64,000 nt of DNA from Chryseobacterium lactis. Its GTDB lineage: Bacteria; Bacteroidota; Bacteroidia; Flavobacteriales; Weeksellaceae. Under the pieces are notes generated by a model. The model worked only from the letters and a program-made list of their open reading frames with translations, searched no databases and was not told the DNA's origin. The DNA lies in NCBI RefSeq assembly GCF_003815875.1, contig NZ_CP033924.1:4154001-4218000 (forward strand), given 5' to 3'. Position numbers and translations under genes: made by a program. Shown one piece after another: positions 24,978 to 35,390 of the stretch. Each line of letters opens with the position of its first letter. The first letter of the stretch is position 1.

Positions 24978-25856
24978 ATGAAACTCAGAGGCTATTTATT
25001 GGGAATTCTGTCTGCTGTCTCTTATGGACTGATTCCAATTTTTATTCTGCCTATCAAACAGGCGCATTTTTCAGTAGATGTTACCTTATTTTACAGATTT
25101 TTCTTCTCAGCTTTAATGGTGGGCGGATACCTTCTGTATTCTAAAGAAAGTTTTAAAGTCAATAAAAAGGAAGCTTTTATATTGGCTGTTTTGGGAACCT
25201 GCTACGCATTGTCTTCAGAATTTTTATTCTTGGGCTACGATTTGCTGACGCCTGGAATTGCTTCTACAGTTTTATTTATTTATCCGGTTATTGTCGCACT
25301 GATTCTATTTTTTATTTATAAAGAAAAATTGACCAAGTTATCGGTAGCTTCTCTACTCCTTGCTTTTGCGGGAGTTATTGTTTTATGTTTAAAAGGAAAT
25401 AGTCTTGAAATTAATTTTGCAGGATTAGGAATTGTAATGCTCAGTTCTTTGTTTTATGCCCTTTATATCATTATCGTTAATAAGTCAAATCTCAAAGTTT
25501 CCGGATTTAAGCTTTCTTTTTATTCTATGCTTTTTACTTCTTTATTTTTTATGGTAAAGACTAATGTATCGGGGGAATCTCTGGCAATTCCATCCTTATC
25601 CATATTTACAAATTTTCTCATTTTTGCTTTTCTGACTACCGTTATTTCCAGCCTGTGTCTCGTGTATGCAATCAAGTACATTGGATCTACTCCTACTGCA
25701 ATTTTAGGAGCGTTGGAGCCTGTAGTTGCGGTACTGGTAAGTGTATTGATGTTTCATGAAAAGTTTACCGCCAATCTATCAATAGGAATTACGCTGATTC
25801 TATTGGGTGTAACTCTTAACGTAATTGGAGGACGTAAGACAATTACACATGCTTAA
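24978..25856 (+). CDS. DMT/EamA-family membrane transporter
   Basis: A 292-residue inner-membrane protein with ten hydrophobic segments arranged as two EamA repeats (about 5-140 and 150-285). Typical motifs are GLIPIFILP in helix 1, PGIASTVLFIYPVIVAL in helices 3-4 of the first repeat and the matching STPTAILGALEPVVAVL in the second. The ATG at 24978 is used because the earlier ATG lies inside the terminator of the previous gene. These carriers export or import metabolites such as amino acids; the substrate is unknown. Confidence 0.87.
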   Translation: MKLRGYLLGILSAVSYGLIPIFILPIKQAHFSVDVTLFYRFFFSALMVGGYLLYSKESFKVNKKEAFILAVLGTCYALSSEFLFLGYDLLTPGIASTVLFIYPVIVALILFFIYKEKLTKLSVASLLLAFAGVIVLCLKGNSLEINFAGLGIVMLSSLFYALYIIIVNKSNLKVSGFKLSFYSMLFTSLFFMVKTNVSGESLAIPSLSIFTNFLIFAFLTTVISSLCLVYAIKYIGSTPTAILGALEPVVAVLVSVLMFHEKFTANLSIGITLILLGVTLNVIGGRKTITHA

Positions 25857-25892
25857 AACCAGCGTAGTCCCATTTAATTTAATTTTATTATT

Positions 25893-26543
25893 TTAAAGTT
25901 TTGATTTTGCTTCTGAAAGACTTACTGTTTTTCCAAGTGCTCCAAATTCATGTAAATCGCCAAACACTTCTATACGGATTGACTGATCAATCCCTCCTAT
26001 CCTTAAAGGATCAAAGCCCGCGTTGTTAATAACATTTTCAATATCATTGTTAATTGATGAATCATCGGAGGCATAAAATAAAACCGCTTTTTCAGGACTT
26101 TTATTCGAAGCTCCCGCAAGACTTCCTGCTCCTAGAGTTCCGAATGCTTTTACCAATTTGGCTCCTTTCGGCAGAATCACTTTATTAAGTTCGCCGGCAG
26201 ATTCTTTTTCTCCGATAATTTTTTTAAATCCACCATTTCCATCAGGAGTAATAGGATTGGATACATCAACGATAATCTTGTCTTTCAAAGTATTTCCGTG
26301 CTCGTTAAAGAAATCTTTGAAAGCACCAAACCAGATTGCAGGGATAATGATCTCCGCAGTTTCAATAGCCTGACTGATATTCATACTCTCAGCCAGCCCA
26401 CCGGACTGCTCTGCAAACAGATCCGATTCTTCCTTATTTCTTGAGGCAACAATTACCTGATGATTATTGTTTGTCAAATCCTGAGCAATTGCCTTTCCAA
26501 TATTTCCAAGGCCAATTACAGCTACTTTTTTTTCTGTTTCCAT
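25893..26543 (-). CDS. NADPH-dependent F420-reductase-like NAD(P)-binding protein
   Basis: A 216-residue Rossmann protein starting VAVIGLGNIGKAIAQDL, with the basic VASRNKEE turn after beta-2 that prefers NADPH. DVSNPITPDGNGGF and VKAFGTLGAG are typical of the F420-reductase-like family, members of which in F420-lacking bacteria act as oxidoreductases of unknown substrate. A Crp/Fnr regulator gene lies 137 bases upstream on the same strand and may control it. Confidence 0.85.
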   Translation of the reverse strand: METEKKVAVIGLGNIGKAIAQDLTNNNHQVIVASRNKEESDLFAEQSGGLAESMNISQAIETAEIIIPAIWFGAFKDFFNEHGNTLKDKIIVDVSNPITPDGNGGFKKIIGEKESAGELNKVILPKGAKLVKAFGTLGAGSLAGASNKSPEKAVLFYASDDSSINNDIENVINNAGFDPLRIGGIDQSIRIEVFGDLHEFGALGKTVSLSEAKSKL

Positions 26544-26680
26544 TTCTTTGATTTTTAATATTTATCTATTTCAAATTTAGGAAGAAAGTATCTTGAAAAA
26601 CGGCAAACAAGTTTAAGAAATCATCTTGACATTTGGTAAGGAAAACTATTAAACAAGTTTAATTTTCACAATAATAAAAC

Positions 26681-27268
26681 CTATTTTTTTACTCTTTTTT
26701 GCCTGATTTTACTTAGGAATTGAGGGGTAATTCCAAGGTAAGAAGAAATTTGTGTATTAGGAAGACGATTGGCAAGCTGTGGATATTGTTTTAGAAAAAA
26801 ATCATATTTTTCTTCTCCTGTAGCACTGATGTTTTGCAATACCCTATTTTGAAGTTCAATAAATTTATTTTCAATAATGACCCTGAAGTTTCTGTCAAAT
26901 TTTGGATAATAGGTATAAAGATACCAAAGGTCATTTTTCTCAATCTGCAATACAATGGAATTCTCCAAGGCAATAATATATAACTTACTGGGTTTCTTAT
27001 TATGAAAACTGTCTATATCTACAATCCAATCGTTTTCTGAAGCAAACTGAAGATTATGCTCCTCGCCATTGTTATCTATACTGTACATTTTAAGGCATCC
27101 GGAAACAACAAAGGTATAATATTGACATATTTCATTCTCTTGCAGAATAAATTGCTTCCGTTTAATCCTTCTTTCTGTAATTCGCTCATCCAAAGCTTCA
27201 ATTTCTTCTTTTGAAAGGGGAATGAAACTCTTAAAATAGCTGACAAGGGGTACTATTTCTTTTGGCAT
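26681..27268 (-). CDS. Crp/Fnr-family transcriptional regulator
   Basis: A 195-residue regulator with an N-terminal cNMP-binding beta-roll (about 15-120; RKQFILQENEICQYYTFVVSG) and a C-terminal winged helix ending ISSYLGITPQFLSKIR, the Bacteroidota pattern where the recognition helix ends in LSRIR or LSKIR. No Cys cluster for an Fe-S centre is present, so it is not an Fnr-type oxygen sensor. The effector is unknown. It lies upstream of the reductase gene; the plus-strand radical SAM gene is divergent from it, 192 bases away. Confidence 0.9.
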   Translation of the reverse strand: MPKEIVPLVSYFKSFIPLSKEEIEALDERITERRIKRKQFILQENEICQYYTFVVSGCLKMYSIDNNGEEHNLQFASENDWIVDIDSFHNKKPSKLYIIALENSIVLQIEKNDLWYLYTYYPKFDRNFRVIIENKFIELQNRVLQNISATGEEKYDFFLKQYPQLANRLPNTQISSYLGITPQFLSKIRQKRVKK

Positions 27269-27439
27269 TACTTATAAAATCTATAAGACAATATATCAAA
27301 AAAATGAATATATACATGTAAGCATAAGTTGATATTTAGTTTTTAACTATAAAATTATATTCTGCCCTGTATTGATAATAGTATCAAGGGTCCTGTTTAT
27401 AATCAGATCAAAAAATTTTTTTCTGAAAAAACTTTAGAA

Positions 27440-27447
27440 TAACTTTG
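27440..27447 (+). promoter_or_regulatory. -7 box of the radical SAM gene
   Basis: TAACTTTG, an exact consensus match. Transcription would start near 27453, leaving a leader of about 8 bases and supporting the TTG start at 27461. Confidence 0.65.
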
Positions 27448-27460
27448 CAAAAAATTTCTG

Positions 27461-29650
27461 TTGAAAGATCTGCTTCTTATTACTCCGCCTTTTACTCAGC
27501 TCAATACTCCATATCCTGCCACTGCCTATATTAAAGGATTTTTAAATACCAAAAATATTTCCAGCTATCAGGTCGATTTGGGTATAGATGTTATTTTGGA
27601 ATTATTTTCCAAAAAGGGCATTGAGAAGGTTTTTAACAAACAGATTGATCTTCAGAATGTTTCTGAAAACGCTCAAAGAATTTTTGCACTCAGAGCAGAA
27701 TATATAAAAACTATTGATCAGGTTATTCCCTTTTTGCAGGGCAAAACGCCTACGCTGGCAAGACAGATCTGTAGTATGAATTTCCTCCCTGAAGCTTCCC
27801 GTTTCAACCAGCTGGATGATATGGAATTTGCTTTCGGAAATATGGGATTACAGGATAAAGCTAAACATTTGGCAACTTTATATCTGGAAGATTTATCAGA
27901 TTATATTGTTGAAAACGTGGATGCCGATTTTGGTTTCAGCCGATATGCTGAGCGTCTGGGCAAAAGTGCCAATTCCTTTGATGAGTTATATTTAAAATTG
28001 TCTGGCCCGGAAACATTTATTGACGGGTTCACTTTAGAAATTTTAAGAGAAAAAATAGAACTTATCCAACCCAGGTTGGTGTGTTTTTCTATCCCATTTC
28101 CAGGAAATTTATATTCCGGTTTTAGGTCTGCTCAATTTATAAAGAAAAATTTTCCTCACATTAAAATCGCCATGGGCGGAGGTTTTCCGAATACGGAATT
28201 AAGAGAAATTAAAGACCAGCGGGTATTTGAATTTTTTGATTTTATTACATTAGATGATGGAGAAGTTCCACTCGAACTTCTTTGCGAAAATGTACTTCAT
28301 CCTCGAGAAAATCCGGAGTATAAAAGAACATTTTTAATTGAAAATAAAGAAGTTGTTTATAAAAATAATTCTAAAAAACACGACTATAAGCAAGCCGATA
28401 TCGGTACACCAGACTACACCGATTTAAAACTGGACGAATATATTTCCGTCATCGAAATTGCCAATCCAATGCACAGTTTGTGGAGTGATGGCAGATGGAA
28501 TAAGCTGACAATGGCTCACGGATGCTACTGGGGAAAATGTACTTTCTGTGATATTTCTTTAGATTATATTAAAATCTATGAACCTATCTCTGCCAAAATT
28601 CTGGTAGATAGAATGGAAGAACTGATCAGAACTACCGGAGAAACCGGCTTCCATTTTGTAGATGAGGCAGCACCACCTGCATTGATGAGAGAGGTTGCAT
28701 TGGAAATCCTTCGTAGAAATCTGGTGGTTACCTGGTGGACAAATATTCGTTTTGAGAAAAGCTTCACTCAGGATTTATGCTATTTGCTAAAACTATCCGG
28801 ATGCGTTGCCGTTTCAGGAGGACTTGAGGTGGCCAGTGACAGGTTGTTAAAATTAATAGACAAAGGAGTTTCTGTAGAACAGGTTGCCAAAGTTACGAGA
28901 AATTTTACGGAAGCTGGAATTATGGTTCATGCTTATCTGATGTATGGTTATCCAACCCAAACAGTGCAGGAAACGGTAGATTCATTAGAAATGATTCGCC
29001 AGATGTTTGAGATGGGAATTCTTCAAAGCGGATTCTGGCATCAGTTTGCCATGACTGCCCATTCACCTGTCGGCATAAGTCCGGAAGATTTTGGAGTGAC
29101 TCCAATCAAGCAGGAAATTCTGTTTGCCAACAACGATATAGATTTTAAAGATCAAACAGGAATCGATCATAACAAATTCAGTTTCGGATTGAAAAAGTCT
29201 CTTTTCAATTATATGCATGGAGTTAATTTTGAAATGCCACTTCAGGAATGGTTTGATTTTAAAATTCCAAGAACGACCATTCATCCCGATTATATTCATG
29301 ACTGTCTTTTGGAAGATCATCAATTTACCTTTAAAGGAAACTCAAAAGTTGTTTTTTTAACCAAAAACGTAATCGCTGAGAATCGCGTAAAAAATAAAAA
29401 GAAATATTCTGGTACGTATACACATCTTACATTCCACTTAAAAACCAATATTGTGAAGGTTGAGCTGGAACAGGAGAAAGCAGAATGGCTGATGAACATG
29501 CTGGAAGAAAACTCTATAGAAAACCAGAAAAAACCTACAGTTCAACAACTTAAGACTCAGTTTGAAGAGAATTTTGAAGATTTTGAGTTATTTTGGTTTT
29601 CAAAACCAATGCAGCAATTGAAGGAAAATGGAGTTATTTTGAGTTTATAA
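27461..29650 (+). CDS. B12-binding-domain radical SAM protein
   Basis: A 729-residue enzyme. The N-terminus (about 1-270) resembles a cobalamin-binding domain (LLLITPPFTQLNTPYPA, IAMGGGFPNTELREI); the radical SAM core begins near residue 350 with CYWGKCTFCDIS, the three Cys that hold the 4Fe-4S cluster, and contains GGLEVASDRLLKLIDKGV and HAYLMYGYPTQT. It would use S-adenosylmethionine, perhaps with cobalamin, for a radical reaction on an unknown substrate. The start is TTG at 27461: the conserved KDLLLITPPF follows at once, the -7 box lies just upstream, and the first ATG is far inside. It is a stand-alone gene. Confidence 0.87.
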   Translation: MKDLLLITPPFTQLNTPYPATAYIKGFLNTKNISSYQVDLGIDVILELFSKKGIEKVFNKQIDLQNVSENAQRIFALRAEYIKTIDQVIPFLQGKTPTLARQICSMNFLPEASRFNQLDDMEFAFGNMGLQDKAKHLATLYLEDLSDYIVENVDADFGFSRYAERLGKSANSFDELYLKLSGPETFIDGFTLEILREKIELIQPRLVCFSIPFPGNLYSGFRSAQFIKKNFPHIKIAMGGGFPNTELREIKDQRVFEFFDFITLDDGEVPLELLCENVLHPRENPEYKRTFLIENKEVVYKNNSKKHDYKQADIGTPDYTDLKLDEYISVIEIANPMHSLWSDGRWNKLTMAHGCYWGKCTFCDISLDYIKIYEPISAKILVDRMEELIRTTGETGFHFVDEAAPPALMREVALEILRRNLVVTWWTNIRFEKSFTQDLCYLLKLSGCVAVSGGLEVASDRLLKLIDKGVSVEQVAKVTRNFTEAGIMVHAYLMYGYPTQTVQETVDSLEMIRQMFEMGILQSGFWHQFAMTAHSPVGISPEDFGVTPIKQEILFANNDIDFKDQTGIDHNKFSFGLKKSLFNYMHGVNFEMPLQEWFDFKIPRTTIHPDYIHDCLLEDHQFTFKGNSKVVFLTKNVIAENRVKNKKKYSGTYTHLTFHLKTNIVKVELEQEKAEWLMNMLEENSIENQKKPTVQQLKTQFEENFEDFELFWFSKPMQQLKENGVILSL

Positions 29651-29768
29651 AATTATTTACTTTTTCTCAAGGATTTTTAAAATCATAGCATTTTTTCAAA
29701 ATATTATAAAAATAGGGCAACATTTACTATTCCAAAAGAATATCCACTTTAAAAATTCGTTTAAATTG

Positions 29769-29846
29769 GATTTCTGCAGGATGACAAATCTTGTTGATAT
29801 CATATAGATAGTGAAGGTAATTTTTTTTGTCATTCCGATAGGAATC
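29769..29846. repeat. Dispersed inverted repeat, family A, copy 3 (diverged)
   Basis: Left arm 29769-29787 differs from copy 1 at four positions; the right arm (29827-29846) has TTGTCATTCCG and GGAATC with one inserted base. The spacer is 39 bases and keeps TATCAT and GTGA in the positions seen in copy 1. Confidence 0.7.
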
Positions 29847-29909
29847 TCAACATCTATTACAATGCTATTTCTACATTTTTACGAAATGAAGGCTAGATTA
29901 ACAAATAAA

Positions 29910-29938
29910 AAAACTCTGGAACTAATGTCCGGAGTTTT
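29910..29938 (-). terminator. Terminator for the minus-strand secreted-protein gene
   Basis: AAAACTCTGGA (29910-29920) and TCCGGAGTTTT (29928-29938) pair with one mismatch; on the minus strand the stem is followed by seven T. It lies 70 bases beyond the stop at 30007. Confidence 0.8.
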
Positions 29939-29942
29939 ATGT

Positions 29943-30005
29943 TTCGGCTAAAGCCAATGGAACGTATTTTTTGCATGAACGGGCTAAAGCTCGTTCCTAT
30001 TGATA
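29943..30005 (-). repeat. Dispersed repeat, family B, copy 2
   Basis: In reverse complement it reads CAATAGGAACGAGCTTTAGC... and ends CCATTGGCTTTAGCC, aligning with 16406-16471. The palindromic core is AACGGGCTAAAGCTCGTT (29979-29996 region). It ends next to the stop codon of the gene at 30007. Confidence 0.75.
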
Positions 30006-30006
30006 T

Positions 30007-30825
30007 TTAGTGGGGTTGCTCTTTAACAACCGGTCCTACGGAAACCTTTTCCTGTATTTTAATAAAAGTAGGATCCATAATGGCCATCCTTTCAGCAATC
30101 GCTTTATAGGTTGGAAATTTCAAAATAGATGCTCTTCCTGACATTTCCTTGTAAATGGTAAACGTCTTTCCTCCTGCAGTTTTCAATTGTTTCGTCGTTG
30201 TGATATACCTTCCGATAAGTTTGCTTTTCGCATCATAGATTTCAATATCAATCGGGGATTTGTCCATAATGGTGTCTTCTGAACCGAAACTTACCGGCAG
30301 ATTGGTAAAATATCCCACGGGAACACCGTTGCTCAATATCTCACCCACTTTATTGACTTCAATATTAAGTTTATCCAGTTTAGTCTTTATTGTATAACCT
30401 TCTTTTGTTTTGCTATCCAGTTTTCTTTTGGGTGCATTAGCAAAAAGGTCATCAAGATTTTTCACATTGATTCCTTTATTATCAATGATTTTAAGGCCTT
30501 TCACAGAGGTATAAACTGCTGACTTTTCTTCACCCGAAAATGCAGATGGCGAAATATAATCCATCTCAATTATTTTATCCCTGTTATATACCCTATTGAT
30601 TTGTATATAGCTATCTCTCACTGAATCGACTACACTCTTATCTATAAATTTTATAGTATACAGTGGAGTTTCCTTTAAATCCATAAATGTGTATTCACTG
30701 GATTTGTTGGAGATTTTTGCAACCGGGATTCCTTCTAAATTAATAATCCCTCTTTTGGTTTTAATGCTCTGAGCATTGAGGGACATTCCCAGAACTGTAA
30801 AGAATATGATTATACTTTTCTTCAT
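30007..30825 (-). CDS. Secreted protein of unknown function
   Basis: A 272-residue protein with a signal peptide (1-19, LNAQ). The rest is a mixed alpha/beta soluble region with no recognised domain. Segments of note are GIINLEGIPVAKISNKSSEYTF, which reads like a small beta-hairpin repeat start, and a second similar hairpin around KVGEILSNGVPVGYFTNLP. Expected in the periplasm or outer-membrane face. It lies downstream of atpDC, separated by a terminator, so it is its own unit. No function is proposed. Confidence 0.72.
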   Translation of the reverse strand: MKKSIIIFFTVLGMSLNAQSIKTKRGIINLEGIPVAKISNKSSEYTFMDLKETPLYTIKFIDKSVVDSVRDSYIQINRVYNRDKIIEMDYISPSAFSGEEKSAVYTSVKGLKIIDNKGINVKNLDDLFANAPKRKLDSKTKEGYTIKTKLDKLNIEVNKVGEILSNGVPVGYFTNLPVSFGSEDTIMDKSPIDIEIYDAKSKLIGRYITTTKQLKTAGGKTFTIYKEMSGRASILKFPTYKAIAERMAIMDPTFIKIQEKVSVGPVVKEQPH

Positions 30826-30851
30826 AGAATCAGACTTTTACATAAATAAAA

Positions 30852-30876
30852 AAAGTGTAACACAAAGTTACACTTT
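30852..30876 (-). terminator. Terminator of the atpDC operon
   Basis: AAAGTGTAAC / GTTACACTTTC inverted repeat (30852-30861 with 30867-30876). On the minus strand it is followed by a T-run. Confidence 0.88.
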
Positions 30877-30905
30877 CTTGAAAATATATTTAGCTTTTCA
30901 TTTAA

Positions 30906-31187
30906 TTATTCACAAAGGATAATTCCTTTATTATGATTAAATTCTACAACACCGCTTTTGATAGCATAAGCAAAAACAGAGTCTTTTCCAGCTTCTTTGG
31001 TAAAGTTTTTAGCAAAAGCTTCATCAATAGAATTAGCAAAAAGCTTTACATCACCTCCGATTAAAGAAGAAACAATTCCTGCGTGGTTTTTCATGATGTG
31101 AAATTCACCATTTTTACCAGGCAATAATACTGAATCTACTTCGCCTTCAAAAACTACGTATTCTGGTGTTAAAATTTTTATATTCAT
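30906..31187 (-). CDS. atpC: F1Fo ATP synthase epsilon subunit, short form
   Basis: Rotor-stalk subunit linking gamma to the c-ring. At 93 residues it contains only the N-terminal beta-sandwich (MNIKILTPEYVVFEGEVDSV, LPGKNGEFHIMKNHAGIV) and lacks the C-terminal two-helix inhibitory domain of E. coli epsilon (139 residues), a common condition in Bacteroidota. The ATG at 31187 is chosen since upstream residues encode the low-complexity repeat SNFKFQTSNFKF. It follows atpD with an 81-base spacer. Confidence 0.92.
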   Translation of the reverse strand: MNIKILTPEYVVFEGEVDSVLLPGKNGEFHIMKNHAGIVSSLIGGDVKLFANSIDEAFAKNFTKEAGKDSVFAYAIKSGVVEFNHNKGIILCE

Positions 31188-31260
31188 AGAAACAAATTTG
31201 AAATTTGATGTTTGAAATTTGAAATTGCTCATCGAATCTCAAATTTCAAATCTCAAATTG
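31188..31260 (-). repeat. Low-complexity AAATTTGA tract between atpD and atpC
   Basis: Units of TTTGAAATTTGA and their complement fill the spacer. The 40 bases just before the atpC ATG (31188-31227) contain one G on the coding strand. The distal part (31238-31260) is inverted relative to the proximal part, so a weak hairpin is possible. A read-through Met in this tract is not a real start. Confidence 0.65.
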
Positions 31261-31268
31261 TTAATAAT

Positions 31269-32813
<1,545 letters not shown>

Positions 32814-32958
32814 TCATAAACCCGCAATTGGTAAAAAAAAGATTTTTATCATGCTTTTTTATTCGTGTATCCATGTTACAGCTTGCCTATCTACTTATCA
32901 AATTTTCCGGTTAAAAATATTGGTTCATTGTTATATTGATAGATTGTTACATTATATC

Positions 32959-32966
32959 TATATTTG
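32959..32966 (+). promoter_or_regulatory. -7 box of ribF
   Basis: TATATTTG with TTG at 32936-32938 as a candidate -33 element, 20 bases upstream. Start of transcription would be near 32972, which rules out the earlier Met codons of the frame and supports the TTG start at 32986. Confidence 0.68.
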
Positions 32967-32985
32967 CAATCAAAAATTTTTCGTT

Positions 32986-33906
32986 TTGAAAGTTTTCAAG
33001 AATTTTAAAGATTATTCCTCTCAAAAGCCTCTGGCACTGTCTTTGGGGATGTTTGACGGAGTACATCTGGGTCATAAAAGCATCATTGATGAACTCATAA
33101 AAATAGGTACAGAAAATAATCTGGAAACCGCCATCCTTACTTTCTGGCCCCACCCGAGGTTTATTTTCAACCCAAATGAAGATTTAAAGCTTCTGAATAC
33201 CTTGGAAGAAAAGAAACAGCTGGTTGAGAAATATAGCATTGATAACTTATTCCTGAAAGAATTTGATGAAGAGTTCAGAAACCTAACCGGTGAAGAGTTT
33301 GTACGTCAGATTCTGATTGATAAACTGAATGTAAAATACCTTATTATAGGCTACGACCACTCATTTGGTAAAAATAAAAGCGGGAATTTTGATCTTCTTG
33401 TGAAGCTATCCAAAGAACTTGATTTTGAGGTGGAACAGATGGAAGCTATTAATATCCACGAAAATAATATCAGCTCAACAAAAGTTCGTAACGCTCTTTT
33501 AGCTGGCAATATAAAAGAAGCGAATGAAATGCTGGGATACTCCTACTCTGTTTCAGGAACGGTAGTCCATGGAAAGAAAATCGGAAGAACAATTGGTTAT
33601 CCAACAGCTAATATCGATACAGAATCTTTAAAACTTCTTCCTAAGAAAGGTGCTTATATTGTTGAAGTTGATGTAAAAGGCAATCAATACAAAGGCATGT
33701 TAAGCATTGGGACCAACCCAACTGTAAACGGTGAAAAGCTAACCGTTGAAGTCTATATTCTTGATTTCAATGATGATATCTACGATGAAAAAATAACGGT
33801 AAAGTTTAGGGATTTTCTTCATGACGAAATTAAGTTCGAAGGTCTTGAAAAGCTGATCGAAAGGTTGGATGAAGATAAAAAATTAACCCAAGAATTTAAT
33901 TTTTAA
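32986..33906 (+). CDS. ribF: Bifunctional riboflavin kinase / FAD synthetase
   Basis: Makes FMN and FAD from riboflavin. The TTG at 32986 gives 306 residues starting KVFKNFKDY, right for RibF; longer versions would start upstream of the promoter. N-terminal FAD synthetase domain: LGMFDGVHLGHKS and TFWPHPRFIF, then GYDHSFGKNKSGNF and the SSTKVRNAL motif. C-terminal kinase domain: GRTIGYPTANI and KGMLSIGTNPTVNG (about 180-300). It stands divergent from atpD and ends in a strong terminator. Confidence 0.95.
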   Translation: MKVFKNFKDYSSQKPLALSLGMFDGVHLGHKSIIDELIKIGTENNLETAILTFWPHPRFIFNPNEDLKLLNTLEEKKQLVEKYSIDNLFLKEFDEEFRNLTGEEFVRQILIDKLNVKYLIIGYDHSFGKNKSGNFDLLVKLSKELDFEVEQMEAINIHENNISSTKVRNALLAGNIKEANEMLGYSYSVSGTVVHGKKIGRTIGYPTANIDTESLKLLPKKGAYIVEVDVKGNQYKGMLSIGTNPTVNGEKLTVEVYILDFNDDIYDEKITVKFRDFLHDEIKFEGLEKLIERLDEDKKLTQEFNF

Positions 33907-33913
33907 AATATAA

Positions 33914-33944
33914 AAAAGGTTATCCAATGTTGGATAACCTTTTA
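33914..33944. terminator. Bidirectional terminator after ribF
   Basis: A 13-bp stem (AAAAGGTTATCCA / TGGATAACCTTTT) around ATGT, with A-run and T-rich flanks, between convergent genes. Confidence 0.9.
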
Positions 33945-33966
33945 TTTTTCAGTATTATTAAGAAGA

Positions 33967-34464
33967 CTATTTCAATACTTTTAAATAAACCTTCTGGGTC
34001 TCACCATTCAGTTTTACATTAGGAAATTGCTTATCGTGGTCGATAAATATATCTCCTTTTTCACCTGGCTTTCCATTTCCGTCGGAATCCCACGTTACAG
34101 CAATATAATATTTAACGGGTCCTGCAGGTTTTGGAGTAATTTTACTCTCCGCATCCTTAGGTACTTCTAAATCAATGGTAAACGGAACTGATTTTTGTTC
34201 AAATTCCTGTTCAGCAATTAAAGTCGCAGGTGCATCGGCTAATCTTTCATCAGCTCCATACAGACTTACTTTAAACTTAGGATTTTTAATCATAAATTTA
34301 TCGGTTCCTGAAAACTCCAATTTCAAATTGTTTGTTCCCTCTGCATTAGCTGAAGCAGCAGGAGGCGTTTCCGTAGTACCGGCAGTACTTTTTTGTTCTT
34401 TCTTTGTACAGCTTGACAGCATCAATGTACCGGCTGCCATGAATAATAAAAGGTAATTTCTCAT
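33967..34464 (-). CDS. Lipoprotein of unknown function
   Basis: A 165-residue lipoprotein with an SPII signal (lipobox LSSC at Cys19), then a Thr/Ala/Pro-rich linker (about 25-45) and a beta-rich domain. The C-terminal half has a DSDGNGKPGEKGD loop, acidic and Gly-rich, that looks like a calcium-binding or beta-turn segment in a Greek-key fold. No family is recognised with confidence. Probably faces the periplasm or cell surface. Confidence 0.75.
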   Translation of the reverse strand: MRNYLLLFMAAGTLMLSSCTKKEQKSTAGTTETPPAASANAEGTNNLKLEFSGTDKFMIKNPKFKVSLYGADERLADAPATLIAEQEFEQKSVPFTIDLEVPKDAESKITPKPAGPVKYYIAVTWDSDGNGKPGEKGDIFIDHDKQFPNVKLNGETQKVYLKVLK

Positions 34465-34551
34465 AAGTTCTTTATTTTATTAATGTTGGTTTAGATATTT
34501 CACTGATATTTGACAACAAATTTCATACCTAAAGACACCTCAACTTCCAGA

Positions 34552-34908
34552 TTATAGGGAATCATTTACTGCATTCTGGGCTTTTTTGGTCAACGATTTA
34601 AAAACCAAATCGTAGGATTGATCGATAAGTTTAAAGATCAGATCTTTTTTCAAACCGTCTACCATCACGGAATTCCAGTGCGTTTTATTCATGTGATAAG
34701 CTCCTTCAATCTGAGGATACTGCTCGCGAAGCTCTGTACTCCATTCCGGATCTGTTTTTACATTGATCGATAAAGGCTGTCTTTCAAGTCCCATCAACAG
34801 GAACATTTTGGTATCTACTTTTAAAACAAGCGTTTCGTTATCAAACGGAAAACTTTCTGTAACTCCTTTCTTGGCAAGACAATAGTCTAATATTTCGTTG
34901 GCATCCAT
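34552..34908 (-). CDS. MmcQ/YjbR family protein
   Basis: A 118-residue cytoplasmic protein of the MmcQ/YjbR family, which has a double-wing DNA-binding-like fold but no firm role. It shows MDANEILDYCLAKKGVTESFPFD and the GAYHMNKTHWNSV motif (about 73-85), both typical. It follows a YwqK-like gene with a 51-base spacer that carries a G-poor leader. Confidence 0.92.
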   Translation of the reverse strand: MDANEILDYCLAKKGVTESFPFDNETLVLKVDTKMFLLMGLERQPLSINVKTDPEWSTELREQYPQIEGAYHMNKTHWNSVMVDGLKKDLIFKLIDQSYDLVFKSLTKKAQNAVNDSL

Positions 34909-34947
34909 AATTTTTTATGAGTAATGAGTAATAGGCAATTAGTAATA
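34909..34947 (-). promoter_or_regulatory. G-poor leader before the MmcQ/YjbR start codon
   Basis: On the coding strand the 39 bases before the ATG hold one G and contain ATTACTCATTACTCAT, a unit also found in the leader before menA. Confidence 0.45.
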
Positions 34948-34959
34948 CGATTGTTGTAT

Positions 34960-35319
34960 TCAATCTAAAAAATGATGTTCTGAAAGATAGTGTTCATAAG
35001 TTTCCGGTGAGACCAACAAACCAATATCGGTTTCTTTTCCATCTTCGTCGAATGTTCTGAACATAATCGTGTTCTGTATGCTATACATGCATATCTCTTC
35101 TCTTTTCATGTTTCCATTCTCATAGTATTCGTTCACCCATCCCATGACAACACCATTTCTGATCTCTTCTTCATACATAATCGTTCCGTTGGGATGATAA
35201 TCAAACACAAGATAGCCGTTAAAATGTTCATTATTATAAAAAAATTCTTCCGCTGCCGTTTCTCCATGTCCGATATCATCGAAAGAGACCCGGATTTTAT
35301 GTGGTTGTTTTAATCCCAT
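34960..35319 (-). CDS. MORN-like (YwqK-type) repeat protein
   Basis: A 119-residue protein with two visible MORN-variant repeats (GYLVFDYHPNGTIMYEEEI, then GWVNEYYENGNMKREEI), the type called YwqK antitoxin-like in databases. The start is set at ATG 35319 (MGLKQPHK); the frame runs further upstream but into sequence close to the promoter of the divergent oxidoreductase. Such repeats bind lipids or proteins. No toxin gene lies nearby, so an antitoxin role is not supported. Confidence 0.72.
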   Translation of the reverse strand: MGLKQPHKIRVSFDDIGHGETAAEEFFYNNEHFNGYLVFDYHPNGTIMYEEEIRNGVVMGWVNEYYENGNMKREEICMYSIQNTIMFRTFDEDGKETDIGLLVSPETYEHYLSEHHFLD

Positions 35320-35390
35320 AAAATGTTTAAACTTTAAATCAAATTTAGTAAATTTAGTAAAGAAAATACATCCCATCAAACGACATTGTT

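Larger units (their letters stand above)
29651..30006. other. Intergenic region with repeats A and B
   Basis: No gene is supported in 356 bases between two convergent genes. It holds family A copy 3 (29769-29846), a terminator (29910-29938) and family B copy 2 (29943-30005). No clear terminator was found right after the radical SAM gene. Confidence 0.6.

Noticed and set aside
34960..35319. YwqK-type protein as antitoxin of a toxin-antitoxin pair
   Set aside because: No toxin-like gene lies beside it; the neighbours are a YjbR-family gene and a divergent oxidoreductase.
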